From Sphingomicrobium clamense (GTDB lineage Bacteria; Pseudomonadota; Alphaproteobacteria; Sphingomonadales; Sphingomonadaceae), in the NCBI RefSeq assembly GCF_019264355.1, contig NZ_JAHVAH010000001.1, positions 790,001 through 854,000 on the forward strand: a stretch of 64,000 nucleotides of DNA, written 5' to 3'. A model generated the notes under the pieces. The model worked only from the letters and a program-made list of their open reading frames with translations, was not told where the DNA came from and did no database searches. Shown here one piece after another: positions 31,687 through 43,300 of this stretch (the first letter of the stretch is position 1; each line of letters starts with the position of its first letter). The position numbers were made by a program, and so were the translations under genes.

Positions 31687-32637
31687 ATGGGCAAGGGCAC
31701 TCACCAATATGTTCCCGACGAACGCAACGCGTCGGTCCTCATCGACATCAATGGCGACCATATCCCGCGTGAGAAGGCGATGGTCAGCGTCTTCGACAGC
31801 GGCTTCATGCTCGGCGACGGGGTATGGGAGGGCATCAGGCTGCATGGCGGGCGGCTGGCCTTTCTCGATCGGCATCTGAAGCGGCTCTATCGCGGTGCCA
31901 AGGCGATCCACATGAATATAGGGATCGACGAGGCCGAGATGACGCGGCGACTCTACGCGGTGCTCGATGCCAACGGCATGACCGACGAGGGCGCGCATGT
32001 GCGTTTGATGGTGACGCGCGGTGTGCGCTCGACCCCTTATCAGGACCCGCGCGTGGTGGTGGGCGATGCAACCATCGTCATCATCCCCGAGTGGAAGCGC
32101 GCTGCGCCCGAAACAGCGACGCGGATGCTTGACCTGTTCACCGTCCATGTCCGGCGCGGTGATCCGGCGGTGCAGGACCCCAAGCTCAATTCGCACAGCA
32201 AACTGAACTGCATCACCGCCTGCATCCAGGCGGCCGAAGCAGGCGCGGACGAGGCGCTGATGCTTGACCCGCACGGCTTCGTCGCGACGTGCAATTCGAC
32301 GCACTTCTTCATCGTGCGCGATGGCGAAATCTGGACGTCGAGCGGCAACTATTGCCTCGACGGCATCACGCGGCAGATCGTGCTCGAAATTGCGCGCGAG
32401 GCGGGCATCACGGCGCTGGAGAAAAATTTTTCGCTTACCGAGGTTTATGGGGCCGAAGAGGCGTTCACGACCGGCACCTTCGCGGGCGTCGCGCCGGTGG
32501 GGACCATCGATGGGCGCGTGATCGGGACGACGCGCGGACCAATGGTCGAGCGGCTGCAGCAACTCTATCTGGAACGGATTGCCGCCGACGTCGCGGCAGC
32601 AGATCGCCCCTTCGAGCAGGCTCAGGGCAGGCCGTGA
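31687..32637 (+). CDS. class IV aminotransferase (BCAT/D-amino-acid transaminase fold)
   Basis: 316-residue fold-type IV PLP enzyme. The PLP lysine is Lys172 in NSHSKLNCITACIQA, with further family motifs DSGFMLGDGVWEGIRL, LDGITRQIVLEIA and EEAFTTGTFAGVAPV. It transfers amino groups between an amino acid and a 2-oxo acid. Branched-chain, D-Ala or aminodeoxychorismate-lyase-like activity cannot be told apart safely by eye, though the overall pattern is closest to BCAT-like members. Its TGA overlaps the GTG of the next gene (GTGA), so the two are coupled. Confidence 0.85.
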   Translation: MGKGTHQYVPDERNASVLIDINGDHIPREKAMVSVFDSGFMLGDGVWEGIRLHGGRLAFLDRHLKRLYRGAKAIHMNIGIDEAEMTRRLYAVLDANGMTDEGAHVRLMVTRGVRSTPYQDPRVVVGDATIVIIPEWKRAAPETATRMLDLFTVHVRRGDPAVQDPKLNSHSKLNCITACIQAAEAGADEALMLDPHGFVATCNSTHFFIVRDGEIWTSSGNYCLDGITRQIVLEIAREAGITALEKNFSLTEVYGAEEAFTTGTFAGVAPVGTIDGRVIGTTRGPMVERLQQLYLERIAADVAAADRPFEQAQGRP

Positions 32638-33362
32638 CACTGCGCATCGCCATGTGGTCGGGGCCGCGCAATATCTCGACCGCCATGATGCGCGCCTTCT
32701 CGAGTCGCCCCGACACCCATGTGAGCGACGAGCCCTTTTATGGCGCCTTTCTCAAGGCGACGGGCGAACCGCATCCAATGGCGGCCGAGACCATCGCCGA
32801 CATGGATTGCGACTGGCGCTCGGTCGCTCAGAAGCAAAAGGGTGATCCGCCCGACGGGTCGGCGGTCTGGTACCAAAAGCATATGCCTCACCACATGGTC
32901 GGCGAGATCGGCCTTGGGGAGTTTCTTGAAAGCCATCGCCACGCCTTCCTGATCCGCGCGCCAGAGTGCGTGGTGGCGAGCTATCGCAAGAAGAACGAAT
33001 TGCGCGAGCCCGAGATGCTCGGCTTCGCGCAGGTCCGCGACTATGTCGAGCAGGTCATCGAAGCGACTGGCGACGTGCCGCCGATCGTCGACAGCGACGA
33101 TATCTTGGAAGATCCGGAAACGATGCTGCGCAAATTGTGTGCTGCTCTGGGCCTCGATTGGAACGTGGCCATGCTGTCCTGGGAGGAGGGGCCGCACCCG
33201 CAGGACGGTGTGTGGGGCGCGCACTGGTACGATCGCGTCAACCGGTCGACGGGTTTTGCGGGGGCGCCGGGGCCGATGCCCGAGTTGGAAGGTGACTATG
33301 CCCGCGTCGCCGAGGCGTGCGCTGCCGACTATGCGTGGCTGCACGAACGGGCCATCGCCTAG
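32634..33362 (+). CDS. sulfotransferase-like P-loop protein
   Basis: 242 residues. The N-terminal loop IAMWSGPRNISTAMMRAF has the 5'-phosphosulfate-binding style of sulfotransferases, and AFLIRAPECVVASYRKK resembles the 3'-phosphate motif. It is coupled to the aminotransferase by a GTGA overlap (start GTG 32634), a pairing that suggests joint action on an amino-acid-like substrate; true sulfotransferase activity is not shown. It ends on CTAG shared with the convergent lyase gene. Confidence 0.75.
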   Translation: MTLRIAMWSGPRNISTAMMRAFSSRPDTHVSDEPFYGAFLKATGEPHPMAAETIADMDCDWRSVAQKQKGDPPDGSAVWYQKHMPHHMVGEIGLGEFLESHRHAFLIRAPECVVASYRKKNELREPEMLGFAQVRDYVEQVIEATGDVPPIVDSDDILEDPETMLRKLCAALGLDWNVAMLSWEEGPHPQDGVWGAHWYDRVNRSTGFAGAPGPMPELEGDYARVAEACAADYAWLHERAIA

Positions 33363-35212
33363 TCGCTGACGGTGTAGTCGAAGCTTATCTCGCCCTCGCT
33401 CGGACGGCTGAACTCCAGCAAGTGCGTCTTGCCATCTGCAGTCCAGCCAAGTCGCCCATTGCGTCCCGCCGTGTCCACGGCGTTTGCCGAGACATCGACA
33501 GCGAAATCCTCGCCGAAGGCGAACAGGGTCGCGGCGGCCTGGCAATTCGCACGTTGAAGTCGATAGCCGATCGCCGCGTTGGCCATGATCTTCTTGTAAC
33601 CGCGTGAGAACCAGCCCTGATAGCGCGGTTCCTTGCGGCCCGAAACGCAGTCCGCCGCCTTGGCCGATCCGAGCAACGGAGCGATCTGCAGCGGCACGTC
33701 ATACGAAGGGAGGTCGACTGCAAAGCGCAGGCCATCCTGTCGCGCTTCCAACCCCGGCGCGAGGTGGAACCACTGGGTCGCGTCGTGGCGCTTTCCGAGA
33801 TTATTTTTGAACCAGTCGAAGCAGACCAGCCACCGGCCCGGCGCCATAACGAGCAGCCGCGCATGGCGCATCCCCTCGAAGTGTCGCGCCTCGGTCTCGA
33901 ACGCGATCAGGCTGGTATCGTCGGCGACAAAGCTGCGTCCGGTCGCGCTGCCGAACGGCTTTACGCCCTGACGGGGATAATTCTCGCCGTCGAACTCGAG
34001 GCAGTTATGCGCGCGGGTGGACTCGCAATAGATGCGATATGGATCGCTGTACCAGAAGCCGTCTTTTCGCAGTTTCGAGCCCGCTTCGGTTTTGCCGACA
34101 TAGCCGTAGCGCCCGGCATCGACGAGGATCGGCTGGCCGCGATCGCTCCAGATGAAACCGAGCGTGTCGGCATGTTTGTGCGTGCGCGAGTGGAAGCCGG
34201 CCTGCTGGAGCAGGTAGCTGTCGGTCGCGAAGGTCGGCTCTGTCTTCTGCGGGACACGGGCGGCGAAATAGCCGGCATCGCGAAACGCCGCGATGGGGGT
34301 GGCGGGCGGTGTGCCGATGCGCCCGGCAGTCGCGGCGTAGCGCATCTCTTCGCTCTTCCATTGCCGACGGGCGAGCTTGCGCGGTCGAATGACCAGCTGA
34401 TGGTCGGAATCGCCGATATTGGCGATGTGTCCGTTGGGCTGCACGAACCAGGAGAGGGCTCGCTCGATCCGATCGGCGAAGGCAATGATCGCATCATCCT
34501 CGACCAGCCCAGCATCGATCAGCGCCTGCACGGTCGAGTAGACCATTCGGTGATAGTCGGGCGAATGCTCCATATGGGCGCCGTCATCGCCGAACTGCTG
34601 ATGGATCATCCTGTCGAGCCGCGCCTGCCCCTGCCTCTTCGCGCGGGCCATTTCGGGAGCCTCATCGGCATAGCGCCGCGCCATCGCGAGCTGCCCTGCA
34701 ACCTGGTAGAAGCCGTGATTGTTATGGAACATGATGTTGTCGTCGTCGGCTAGGTAGCCGGCGTGGAGCAGGAGGGTCGACCAGAGGAGGTCGCGCTCCT
34801 CTGACGAGCCGAGGTCGGCCTCGCGCATCGCCTCGAGCAAATAAGCGAGGCGATAGGCGCGTAGTCCCGCCGCCATGTCGTACCAGGCCATGTCGGTCTC
34901 GCCCGAGGGCGCTGCCATCGACGCCCTGTTCCCGTAGCGCCGCGACCAGTCGAGCGCGACCTCTGCCGACTTGGCGAGATAGTCGCTATCGCCCGTGATC
35001 GAGTGCGCCATGAGCGGCAGGTCGAGCATGTCGAGCGAATGGGCGTGATAGTTGCGCGAACGTTCGGACTGGTCGTGGAGGATCCAGCGCTCGTCGTCAT
35101 CGGGTGACGTGGGGTCAAAGAAGCCCACCCACGGCCCGCGTCGATATTGGGCGTCCGCTTGCTTCTGGACCTCGCCCGGATCGAGCTTGAAGAAATTTTC
35201 GTATGCGAACAT
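33359..35212 (-). CDS. heparinase II/III-family polysaccharide lyase
   Basis: 617 residues. An N-terminal alpha/alpha-toroid alginate-lyase-like domain (about 1-300) has NIMFHNNHGFYQVAGQLAMA with the Asn-His motif, and HMEHSPDYHRMV with Tyr/His active-site candidates. The C-terminal heparinase II/III beta-sandwich (about 330-610) has GFHSRTHKHADTLGF and VDAGRYGY. No signal peptide is seen, so a cytoplasmic role on imported oligosaccharide, or a missed start, is possible. Capsule (sphingan) or host-glycan turnover is a guess. It shares its terminal CTAG with the sulfotransferase-like gene. Confidence 0.82.
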   Translation of the reverse strand: MFAYENFFKLDPGEVQKQADAQYRRGPWVGFFDPTSPDDDERWILHDQSERSRNYHAHSLDMLDLPLMAHSITGDSDYLAKSAEVALDWSRRYGNRASMAAPSGETDMAWYDMAAGLRAYRLAYLLEAMREADLGSSEERDLLWSTLLLHAGYLADDDNIMFHNNHGFYQVAGQLAMARRYADEAPEMARAKRQGQARLDRMIHQQFGDDGAHMEHSPDYHRMVYSTVQALIDAGLVEDDAIIAFADRIERALSWFVQPNGHIANIGDSDHQLVIRPRKLARRQWKSEEMRYAATAGRIGTPPATPIAAFRDAGYFAARVPQKTEPTFATDSYLLQQAGFHSRTHKHADTLGFIWSDRGQPILVDAGRYGYVGKTEAGSKLRKDGFWYSDPYRIYCESTRAHNCLEFDGENYPRQGVKPFGSATGRSFVADDTSLIAFETEARHFEGMRHARLLVMAPGRWLVCFDWFKNNLGKRHDATQWFHLAPGLEARQDGLRFAVDLPSYDVPLQIAPLLGSAKAADCVSGRKEPRYQGWFSRGYKKIMANAAIGYRLQRANCQAAATLFAFGEDFAVDVSANAVDTAGRNGRLGWTADGKTHLLEFSRPSEGEISFDYTVSD

Positions 35213-35535
35213 GAACTGAGATGATCACCTGGAATGGCGGGATGCGGGGCATCCCCTATCGCACCGTCAGGCCGAGCGAAAGCGGGAAAGCGTGGGTCAG
35301 GCGGGCAGCGGGGGATCGGCTCTCTTCGCCCCGCACCCCGTTGACCTTCAAGGCGAATCCTCCTAAGGGGCCGCTCGTCCGACGCGAACGCCAGTCATTG
35401 GCGCGATCCGACGACGCAAAATAGAGCTGAACAATGGCATGCGCCGCGAAGGGTTACCGCCCGTCAAGCCGGGAGGGAGAGCCTTCGTTGGTTTTGCGTA
35501 TGTCAAAGTAACCGCAAAGAGAAGGTGAAGGCTTC
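35213..35535. other. rpsL upstream region (no annotated gene)
   Basis: This 323-bp gap must hold the str operon promoter. A weak candidate is TTGGCG (35398-35403) with TAGAGC-like bases 17-18 nt on. A 25-codon ORF (35434-35511, MACAAKGYRPSSREG...) ends 24 bp before rpsL and could be a leader peptide, but has no clear ribosome site. No tRNA or repeat is seen. Confidence 0.4.
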
Positions 35536-35907
35536 ATGCCGACGATTAACCAGTTGGTCCGCAAGGGCCGTACCAAGCAGGTTGCCAAGAGCAAAGTGCC
35601 TGCAATGGAGCAGAACCCGCAGAAGCGCGGCGTCTGCACCCGTGTCTACACCACCACCCCGAAGAAGCCGAACTCGGCGCTTCGTAAGGTTGCCAAGGTC
35701 CGCCTGACCAACCAGCGCGAAGTCATTTCGTACATTCCGGGTGAAGGCCACAACCTCCAGGAACACAGCGTCGTGCTGATCCGCGGCGGCCGTGTGCGCG
35801 ACCTTCCGGGTGTGCGCTACCACGTGCTGCGTGGCGTGCTCGATACGCAGGGTGTCAAGGACCGCCGCCAGAGCCGTTCGAAGTACGGCGCCAAGCGTCC
35901 CAAGTAA
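35536..35907 (+). CDS. rpsL: 30S ribosomal protein S12
   Basis: 123 residues, normal length, with [11 protein letters not shown] (Lys43 conserved) and [16 protein letters not shown]. Position 88, a Lys in E. coli (RVKDLPG), is Arg here (codon CGC, 35797-35799), the residue found in classical streptomycin-resistant mutants. S12 sits at the decoding centre. AGAAGGTGAAGG precedes the ATG. It is the first gene of rpsL-rpsG-fusA-tuf. Confidence 0.99.
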   Translation: MPTINQLVRKGRTKQVAKSKVPAMEQNPQKRGVCTRVYTTTPKKPNSALRKVAKVRLTNQREVISYIPGEGHNLQEHSVVLIRGGRVRDLPGVRYHVLRGVLDTQGVKDRRQSRSKYGAKRPK

Positions 35908-35969
35908 CTGGATCGTCGGTGCGCGCCGCCTGCTGATGGCCGGCGCCCCGCTCAGATAAGGATAAGACT

Positions 35970-36440
35970 ATGTCCCGTCGTCGTCGCCCTGAAAAGCGCG
36001 TCATTCTCCCCGATCCCAAGTTCGGGGACCTCGTCCTGTCGAAGTTCATGAATTCGGTCATGCTCGACGGCAAGAAATCCGTCGCAGAACGCATCGTCTA
36101 CGGTGCCCTCGACAATGTCGAAGCCCGCATGAAGAAGGACCCGCTGGGCGTCTTCCATGAAGCGCTTCAGAACATCAAGCCGGGCGTCGAAGTGCGCAGC
36201 CGCCGCGTCGGTGGTGCGACGTACCAGGTCCCCGTCGAAGTGCGCGCCGAGCGTGCCCAGGCGCTGGCCATTCGCTGGCTCATCGGTGCCGCGCGTTCGC
36301 GTCCCGAAAAGACCATGGCCGCCCGTCTCTCGGGTGAGCTGATGGACGCCTCGCAGAACCGCGGCAACGCTGTGAAGAAGCGCGAAGATACGCACCGCAT
36401 GGCGGAAGCGAACCGCGCCTTCTCGCACTACCGCTGGTAA
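35970..36440 (+). CDS. rpsG: 30S ribosomal protein S7
   Basis: 156 residues, starting [20 protein letters not shown], with the conserved [12 protein letters not shown] and the C-terminal [13 protein letters not shown]. It nucleates the 3' domain of 16S rRNA. It lies 62 bp after rpsL and 63 bp before fusA in the str operon. In E. coli S7 represses this operon from the rpsL-rpsG gap; whether that holds here cannot be seen. Confidence 0.99.
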   Translation: MSRRRRPEKRVILPDPKFGDLVLSKFMNSVMLDGKKSVAERIVYGALDNVEARMKKDPLGVFHEALQNIKPGVEVRSRRVGGATYQVPVEVRAERAQALAIRWLIGAARSRPEKTMAARLSGELMDASQNRGNAVKKREDTHRMAEANRAFSHYRW

Positions 36441-36503
36441 CAAGAATGACATGCCGGGCTGCCACAGGGCGGCTCGGCATCACCCCCGTAAAGGAAGATT
36501 ATC

Positions 36504-38603
<2,100 letters not shown>

Positions 38604-38704
38604 CGGGGCTAGCGTAACCCGAAAATACTCGTTAAGGGCGCACCCGTCTCCAAGGGCGGGTCGCCCGGAACACCTTAGATAGAAGATACGAAAAGAGGCG
38701 TATA

Positions 38705-39895
38705 ATGGCGAAGGCAAAATTCGAGCGGAACAAACCGCACGTCAACATCGGCACCATCGGTCACGTCGACCACGGCAAGACCTCGCTGACCGCGGCGATC
38801 ACCAAGACCCTGGCGGAAGCCGGCAAGTCGGAAAAGGTCGATTTCGAAAACATCGACAAGGCCCCGGAAGAGCGCGAGCGCGGCATCACCATTTCGACGG
38901 CGCACGTCGAATATGAAACCGACAACCGCCACTATGCGCACGTCGACTGCCCGGGTCACGCCGACTATGTGAAGAACATGATCACCGGTGCCGCCCAGAT
39001 GGACGGCGCGATCCTCGTGGTTTCGGCCGCTGACGGCCCCATGCCGCAGACCAAGGAGCACATCCTGCTCGCCAAGCAGGTCGGCGTTCCGACCATGGTC
39101 GTGTGGCTCAACAAGGTCGACCAGGTCGACGATCCCGAGCTTCTCGAACTCGTCGAACTCGAAATCCGCGAAGAACTTTCGAAGCGTGACTTCGACGGCG
39201 ACAACATTCCGATCATCGCCGGTTCGGCGCTTGCTGCTCTCGAAGACAGCAACCGTGAAATCGGTCAGGACGCCATCCTCAAGCTGATGGAAGCCGTCGA
39301 CGAGTGGATCCCCGAGCCGGATCGTCCGCTCGACAAGGACTTCCTCATGCCGATCGAAGACGTGTTCTCGATCTCGGGTCGCGGTACGGTTGTCACCGGT
39401 CGTATCGAAACCGGTATCGTCAACGTTGGCGACGAAGTCGAAATCGTCGGCATCAAGGACACCACCAAGACGACCGTCACGGGCGTCGAAATGTTCCGCA
39501 AGCTGCTCGACCAGGGCCAGGCTGGCGACAACGTTGGCGCGCTGATCCGCGGTGTCGGTCGTGACGAAGTCGAGCGTGGTCAGGTTCTGGCCAAGCCGGG
39601 TTCGATCACCCCGCACACCGACTTCGAAGCCGAAGTCTACGTCCTGTCGAAGGACGAAGGCGGCCGTCACACCCCGTTCTTCGCCAACTACCGTCCGCAG
39701 TTCTACTTCCGTACGACTGACGTGACCGGCGAAATCACGCTGCCGGAAGGCACGGAAATGGTCATGCCGGGCGACAACGTGTCGCTGGGTGTCAAGCTGA
39801 TCGCTCCGATCGCGATGGACCAGGGTCTCCGCTTCGCCATCCGTGAAGGCGGTCGTACCGTCGGCGCGGGCGTGGTCGGCAAGATCACCGCGTAA
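38705..39895 (+). CDS. tuf: elongation factor Tu
   Basis: 396 residues. G1 is [17 protein letters not shown]3 [13 protein letters not shown] and G4 [10 protein letters not shown], with the aa-tRNA binding domains behind. It delivers aminoacyl-tRNA to the ribosome. In related bacteria rpsJ follows directly; here the operon ends at the terminator at 39931-39970 and rpsJ lies 6.3 kb further on. No second tuf is in the window. Confidence 0.99.
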   Translation: MAKAKFERNKPHVNIGTIGHVDHGKTSLTAAITKTLAEAGKSEKVDFENIDKAPEERERGITISTAHVEYETDNRHYAHVDCPGHADYVKNMITGAAQMDGAILVVSAADGPMPQTKEHILLAKQVGVPTMVVWLNKVDQVDDPELLELVELEIREELSKRDFDGDNIPIIAGSALAALEDSNREIGQDAILKLMEAVDEWIPEPDRPLDKDFLMPIEDVFSISGRGTVVTGRIETGIVNVGDEVEIVGIKDTTKTTVTGVEMFRKLLDQGQAGDNVGALIRGVGRDEVERGQVLAKPGSITPHTDFEAEVYVLSKDEGGRHTPFFANYRPQFYFRTTDVTGEITLPEGTEMVMPGDNVSLGVKLIAPIAMDQGLRFAIREGGRTVGAGVVGKITA

Positions 39896-39930
39896 GCGTC
39901 GCGCGCTCCTTCAAGGAGCGTTCGAAAAGA

Positions 39931-39970
39931 AAAGGGCCCGGTGCTTCACCCGAAGCGCCGGGCCTTTTCT
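39931..39970 (+). terminator. bidirectional rho-independent terminator after tuf
   Basis: A 17-pair stem with two G-T wobbles (AAAGGGCCCGGTGCTTC against GAAGCGCCGGGCCTTTT), loop ACCC, with T-rich sequence on the plus side and a matching A-rich side, so it can also stop the minus-strand KOW gene. It closes the str operon. Confidence 0.92.
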
Positions 39971-40009
39971 TATGTGCAGAGCGGTGGATGAGAAGCGGCG
40001 CTTATAAGC

Positions 40010-40034
40010 GTCCGCTAACGACCCAAATGCGGAC
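40010..40034. repeat. GTCCGC/GCGGAC palindromic repeat, copy A
   Basis: GTCCGC, then taacgacccaaat, then GCGGAC. It shares the core CGACCCAAWTGCGGAC with copy C (44173-44224) and partial copies at 40312 and 45951. It looks like a short mobile or structural intergenic element. Confidence 0.7.
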
Positions 40035-40043
40035 CTAAGCAGT

Positions 40044-40229
40044 TCAGATTTTCTCAACACTTCGCGAAAGAGTTTTGAACCGAGTGCCATCGTCCTGACG
40101 AACGGTAATCGTCAGATTACCCCCCTTGCTGCGATTAAGATCTTCTACAAGTCCTGTCTTGCCTTTGTGCACTCCGGCACTGACCTTGCACCTGTCGCCA
40201 TTCACGACCTGCGTCTGCTCCTCGGGCAT
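40044..40229 (-). CDS. KOW-domain mini-protein
   Basis: 61 residues, essentially one KOW motif: GDRCKVSAGVHKGKTGLVEDL, then NLTITVRQDDGTRFKTLSRSVEK. KOW folds bind RNA or protein in NusG, L24 (RplX) and similar proteins. A strong GAGGAGG lies 5 nt before the ATG, so the gene is probably real. It is divided from tuf by the bidirectional terminator and from the RTX gene by 147 bp. Role unknown; a regulator of ribosomal or transcriptional complexes is a guess. Confidence 0.8.
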   Translation of the reverse strand: MPEEQTQVVNGDRCKVSAGVHKGKTGLVEDLNRSKGGNLTITVRQDDGTRFKTLSRSVEKI

Positions 40230-40237
40230 GAAATCCT

Positions 40238-40350
40238 CCTCACGCGATGAATTGACTTGGTCTTCGTTGATGCAGAATAGCTAGCACGGAGAGCACTAGA
40301 TTGCATTGAGGGTCCGTTTTCCCACCCCCCAAACTGACCAGGCAGCGAAC
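40238..40350. repeat. left flanking direct repeat of the RTX/kinase block
   Basis: From CCTCACGC this ~110-bp stretch aligns in direct orientation with 45877-45985 at roughly 75% identity by eye, including the shared GATGCAG and GTCCGYTTTCC. It includes the degenerate palindromic repeat copy at 40312-40365 (GTCCGTTTTCCCACCCC... to CTGAC). Confidence 0.65.
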
Positions 40351-40376
40351 GACCCATTTTCTGACGTTATTCATGG

Positions 40377-43300
40377 TTAGAATGCAAAATCAGCCGCTTG
40401 ATCCAACTGCGTCGCCATTATGTCGAACAGCAAGACACTGTCGCCGGCAGGCGTCGTGATGAGCGTGTCGGTGCCTTGCTGAATGATCGACAGGTCTTCA
40501 TAGCCGATCCCCAGCGCGCTGAAATCGAGCATGTCCTCTTCGCCTCCGGGTGTGAAGCCGGCGATCATGTCCGCTCCAGAGTTGGCGTCGAAGACAAAGG
40601 TGTCATTGCCACTACCCCCGGCCATGAAATCGTCGCCTACACCCCCAAGGATAATGTCGTCGCCAGGACCGCCGATCAGGAGATCATTGTCTCCTCCACC
40701 ATCAATCCTGTCATTGCCCGACCCACCGTTGATCCTATCATTGCCAGAACCACCGTTGAGGATATCGTCGCCAGTCCCGCCGAAGAGCTCGTCGGCACGA
40801 CTTCCACCATTGAGAGTGTCGTTTCCAGCTCGGCCGTAAAGACTGTCCTCGCCACCAGAGCCATCCAACAAGTTCGGGCCAGCATCGCCCTTAAGAACGT
40901 CGCCGTACGCAGATCCGATCACATTCTCGATACCTTCGAGAGTGTCATTGCCGTCTCCGGCCGCAGTCCCGAAGAATAGATCCACTACCACTGATCCCGG
41001 CGCTTGATCATAAAGGGCGTAGTCACTCGATGAGCCGCCGACCAGTTGGTCGTCCCCTTCGCCGCCGCGCAGGCGGTCATTGTCCGGCCCACCGATCAGA
41101 AGGTCGTTGTCTGCGCCGCCGTCGAGATAGTCGTTGCCCGAGCCGCCATTGGCTCGATCGTTACCGACACCGCCAACGATCATGTCGTTCCCCGGTCCGC
41201 CGAACAATTCGTCGGCGCGCGTTCCGCCGAAAAGCTCGTCGTCTCCCGCCTCGCCAAACAGCGTATCCTCGCCTCCGTCACCAAGCAGGCGATCGTTACC
41301 GAGGCCCCCGCGCAGAATATCGCGCCCCGCACCCCCCGTGATCTGGTCGGCTCCATCCTGACCCCAGATCGAATCATTTCCTCCAAGGCCTTCTATCTTG
41401 TCGTCCAGATTGCTGCCTACCAGCGTATCCGAGAGTTCAGTGCCGACGTATACATAGCCATTGATCGGGCTCACCGTCGGAGCGAAGCCTTCGAAGTTGT
41501 AAGCGGTGAAGGCGTTTGCATCCGTGTTTTGGAACACAATAAAGGTCGTGAAGTTATCGCTTCCGCCATTGCGGTCGAACTGCAACAGCGTATCAACTCC
41601 GTCTTGGACCAGACGCAAATGTCCGGAGGAGAATGGATTTTTTCCGTTCCAATTCGTAAGGTTGTTGCTCAAAAATGACGCCCAAATAATGTTGGCGCCA
41701 CTATCCCCGGGCGCGAATTCCGAGAACGTTACATTCGAAGCGATGTCGCCGGAGCCCCATAGTTCGATTGTATCTCGATCGCCGCCAAACGAGATCTCGC
41801 TTGTCTGGCTGGCAGGGCGCAAAGTCACGTAGTCGTCGCCTCCACTCAGGACGATGGAAACGTCACTTTCGTTGAAATTTACGTATGTGACAGTGTCATT
41901 GCCCTCGCCGGCATCTATTTGAACGTGGCTGTATGGGATCGTCGAGCTACGAAAAACGAAAATAGTGTCGTTGCCGTCGCCACCATGGAGCGTGTCTGAC
42001 CCACCATTTGCGTCTCTGATATCATCATCACCAACTCCGCCGTCGACGAAGTCGTCGCCAAACCCGCCGTCAATGCGGTCATTCCCCTCTCCGCCATAAA
42101 TCTCATCATTACCAGGTCCACCGTCGAGCGTGTCGTCGCCGCCAAGGCCCTCAATGAAGTCATCGCCGTCCTGACCCTCGATCGTGTCAGCATCAGCTGT
42201 GCCTGTCAGTTCATCAGGCCCGTCGCTGCCGACCAAAGTCTTGCCAACTCCATTCAGATTGAACCCGTCAAAGTTGTAAGCAACTAAATCTGCAGCCACG
42301 GTCTCTAGCAAGATTATGAATGTGATATAGGCGTCACCGCCACCGTCTTGATCTACTTGAACAAGTGTATCGTTGTCCTGCTGGACAAGACGCACATGAC
42401 CAGTTCCAAATGGGTTCGTACTCGAATCCCAATTTAGCAAATTGTAGGATAGGAAGTCGGTCCAGACGATAGCATCGCCGCTCTCGCCGGGAGCAAAATC
42501 AGTGAAGATAAGGTTCGCCGCCAAACCACTGTTCGTATCGAACTGGATAGTATCCTGCCCGTCACCGAAAGTGACTACGACACTGCTATCCCCGTCAAAA
42601 AAGTGAACGAGCAGATTGTCATCGCCGGCGCCAAGATCAATGGTGGTATTACTCGTGAATCGATAGTGATAAAGTACGAAGTCGTCGCCAAGGCCGGCGT
42701 CAATGGTGATCGTTTCATCCGTGCTGTAGAGTCGTTGAATCCGGATGTCGTCCGCTCCGCCACCTCCAACTAGCTGATCGTCACCGCCCACGTCGGAGAG
42801 CCTATCGGCACCGTCGCCTCCTTGGATGATATCGTTGCCATAACCGCCCGTCAGAAGGTCGTTACCTTCTCCGCCGTCGACGATGTCATTGCCATAATCA
42901 CCATTAACGTGGTCGTCGCCGGCGCCTCCGCGAAGTGTATCATGGCCAAAACCACCGGCTATGGAGTCGTTGCCGCCCAAGCCCGTGATAAGGTCATCGC
43001 CTACGCCGCCGTACAGCCAGTTATCATCCGATTCAGTGCCAGTGATGGTTTGACTCGGCACGGGATTCCCATCGGGAGAGTAACCCTCAAAGTTGTAGGC
43101 GGTGAAGGAAGCTGCATCAGCGTTCTGAAAGATGACGAAGGTGACGTAATTGTCTCCACCCCCATTCTGATCAATCTGCAGAATCGCGCTGCTCCCGTCC
43201 TGCGCAAGTCGCAAATGACCCGATCCGAAGGGATTTTCGCTCCCGTCCCAGTTAGTAAGATTGCGACCTAAGAAGTAGACCCAAGAGAACTTGTCTCCCC

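Noticed and set aside
35213..35535. Possible tRNA or small RNA gene before rpsL
   Set aside because: No cloverleaf or terminator could be drawn by eye.
38604..38704. Hairpin between fusA and tuf as a terminator
   Set aside because: A GC stem exists (GGGCG...CGCCC), but no T run follows and tuf belongs to the same operon.
41046..43271. Plus-strand ORFs with repeated Val/Ala/Ile pattern opposite the RTX gene
   Set aside because: They mirror the periodic GGxGxD codons of the RTX repeats, not independent genes.
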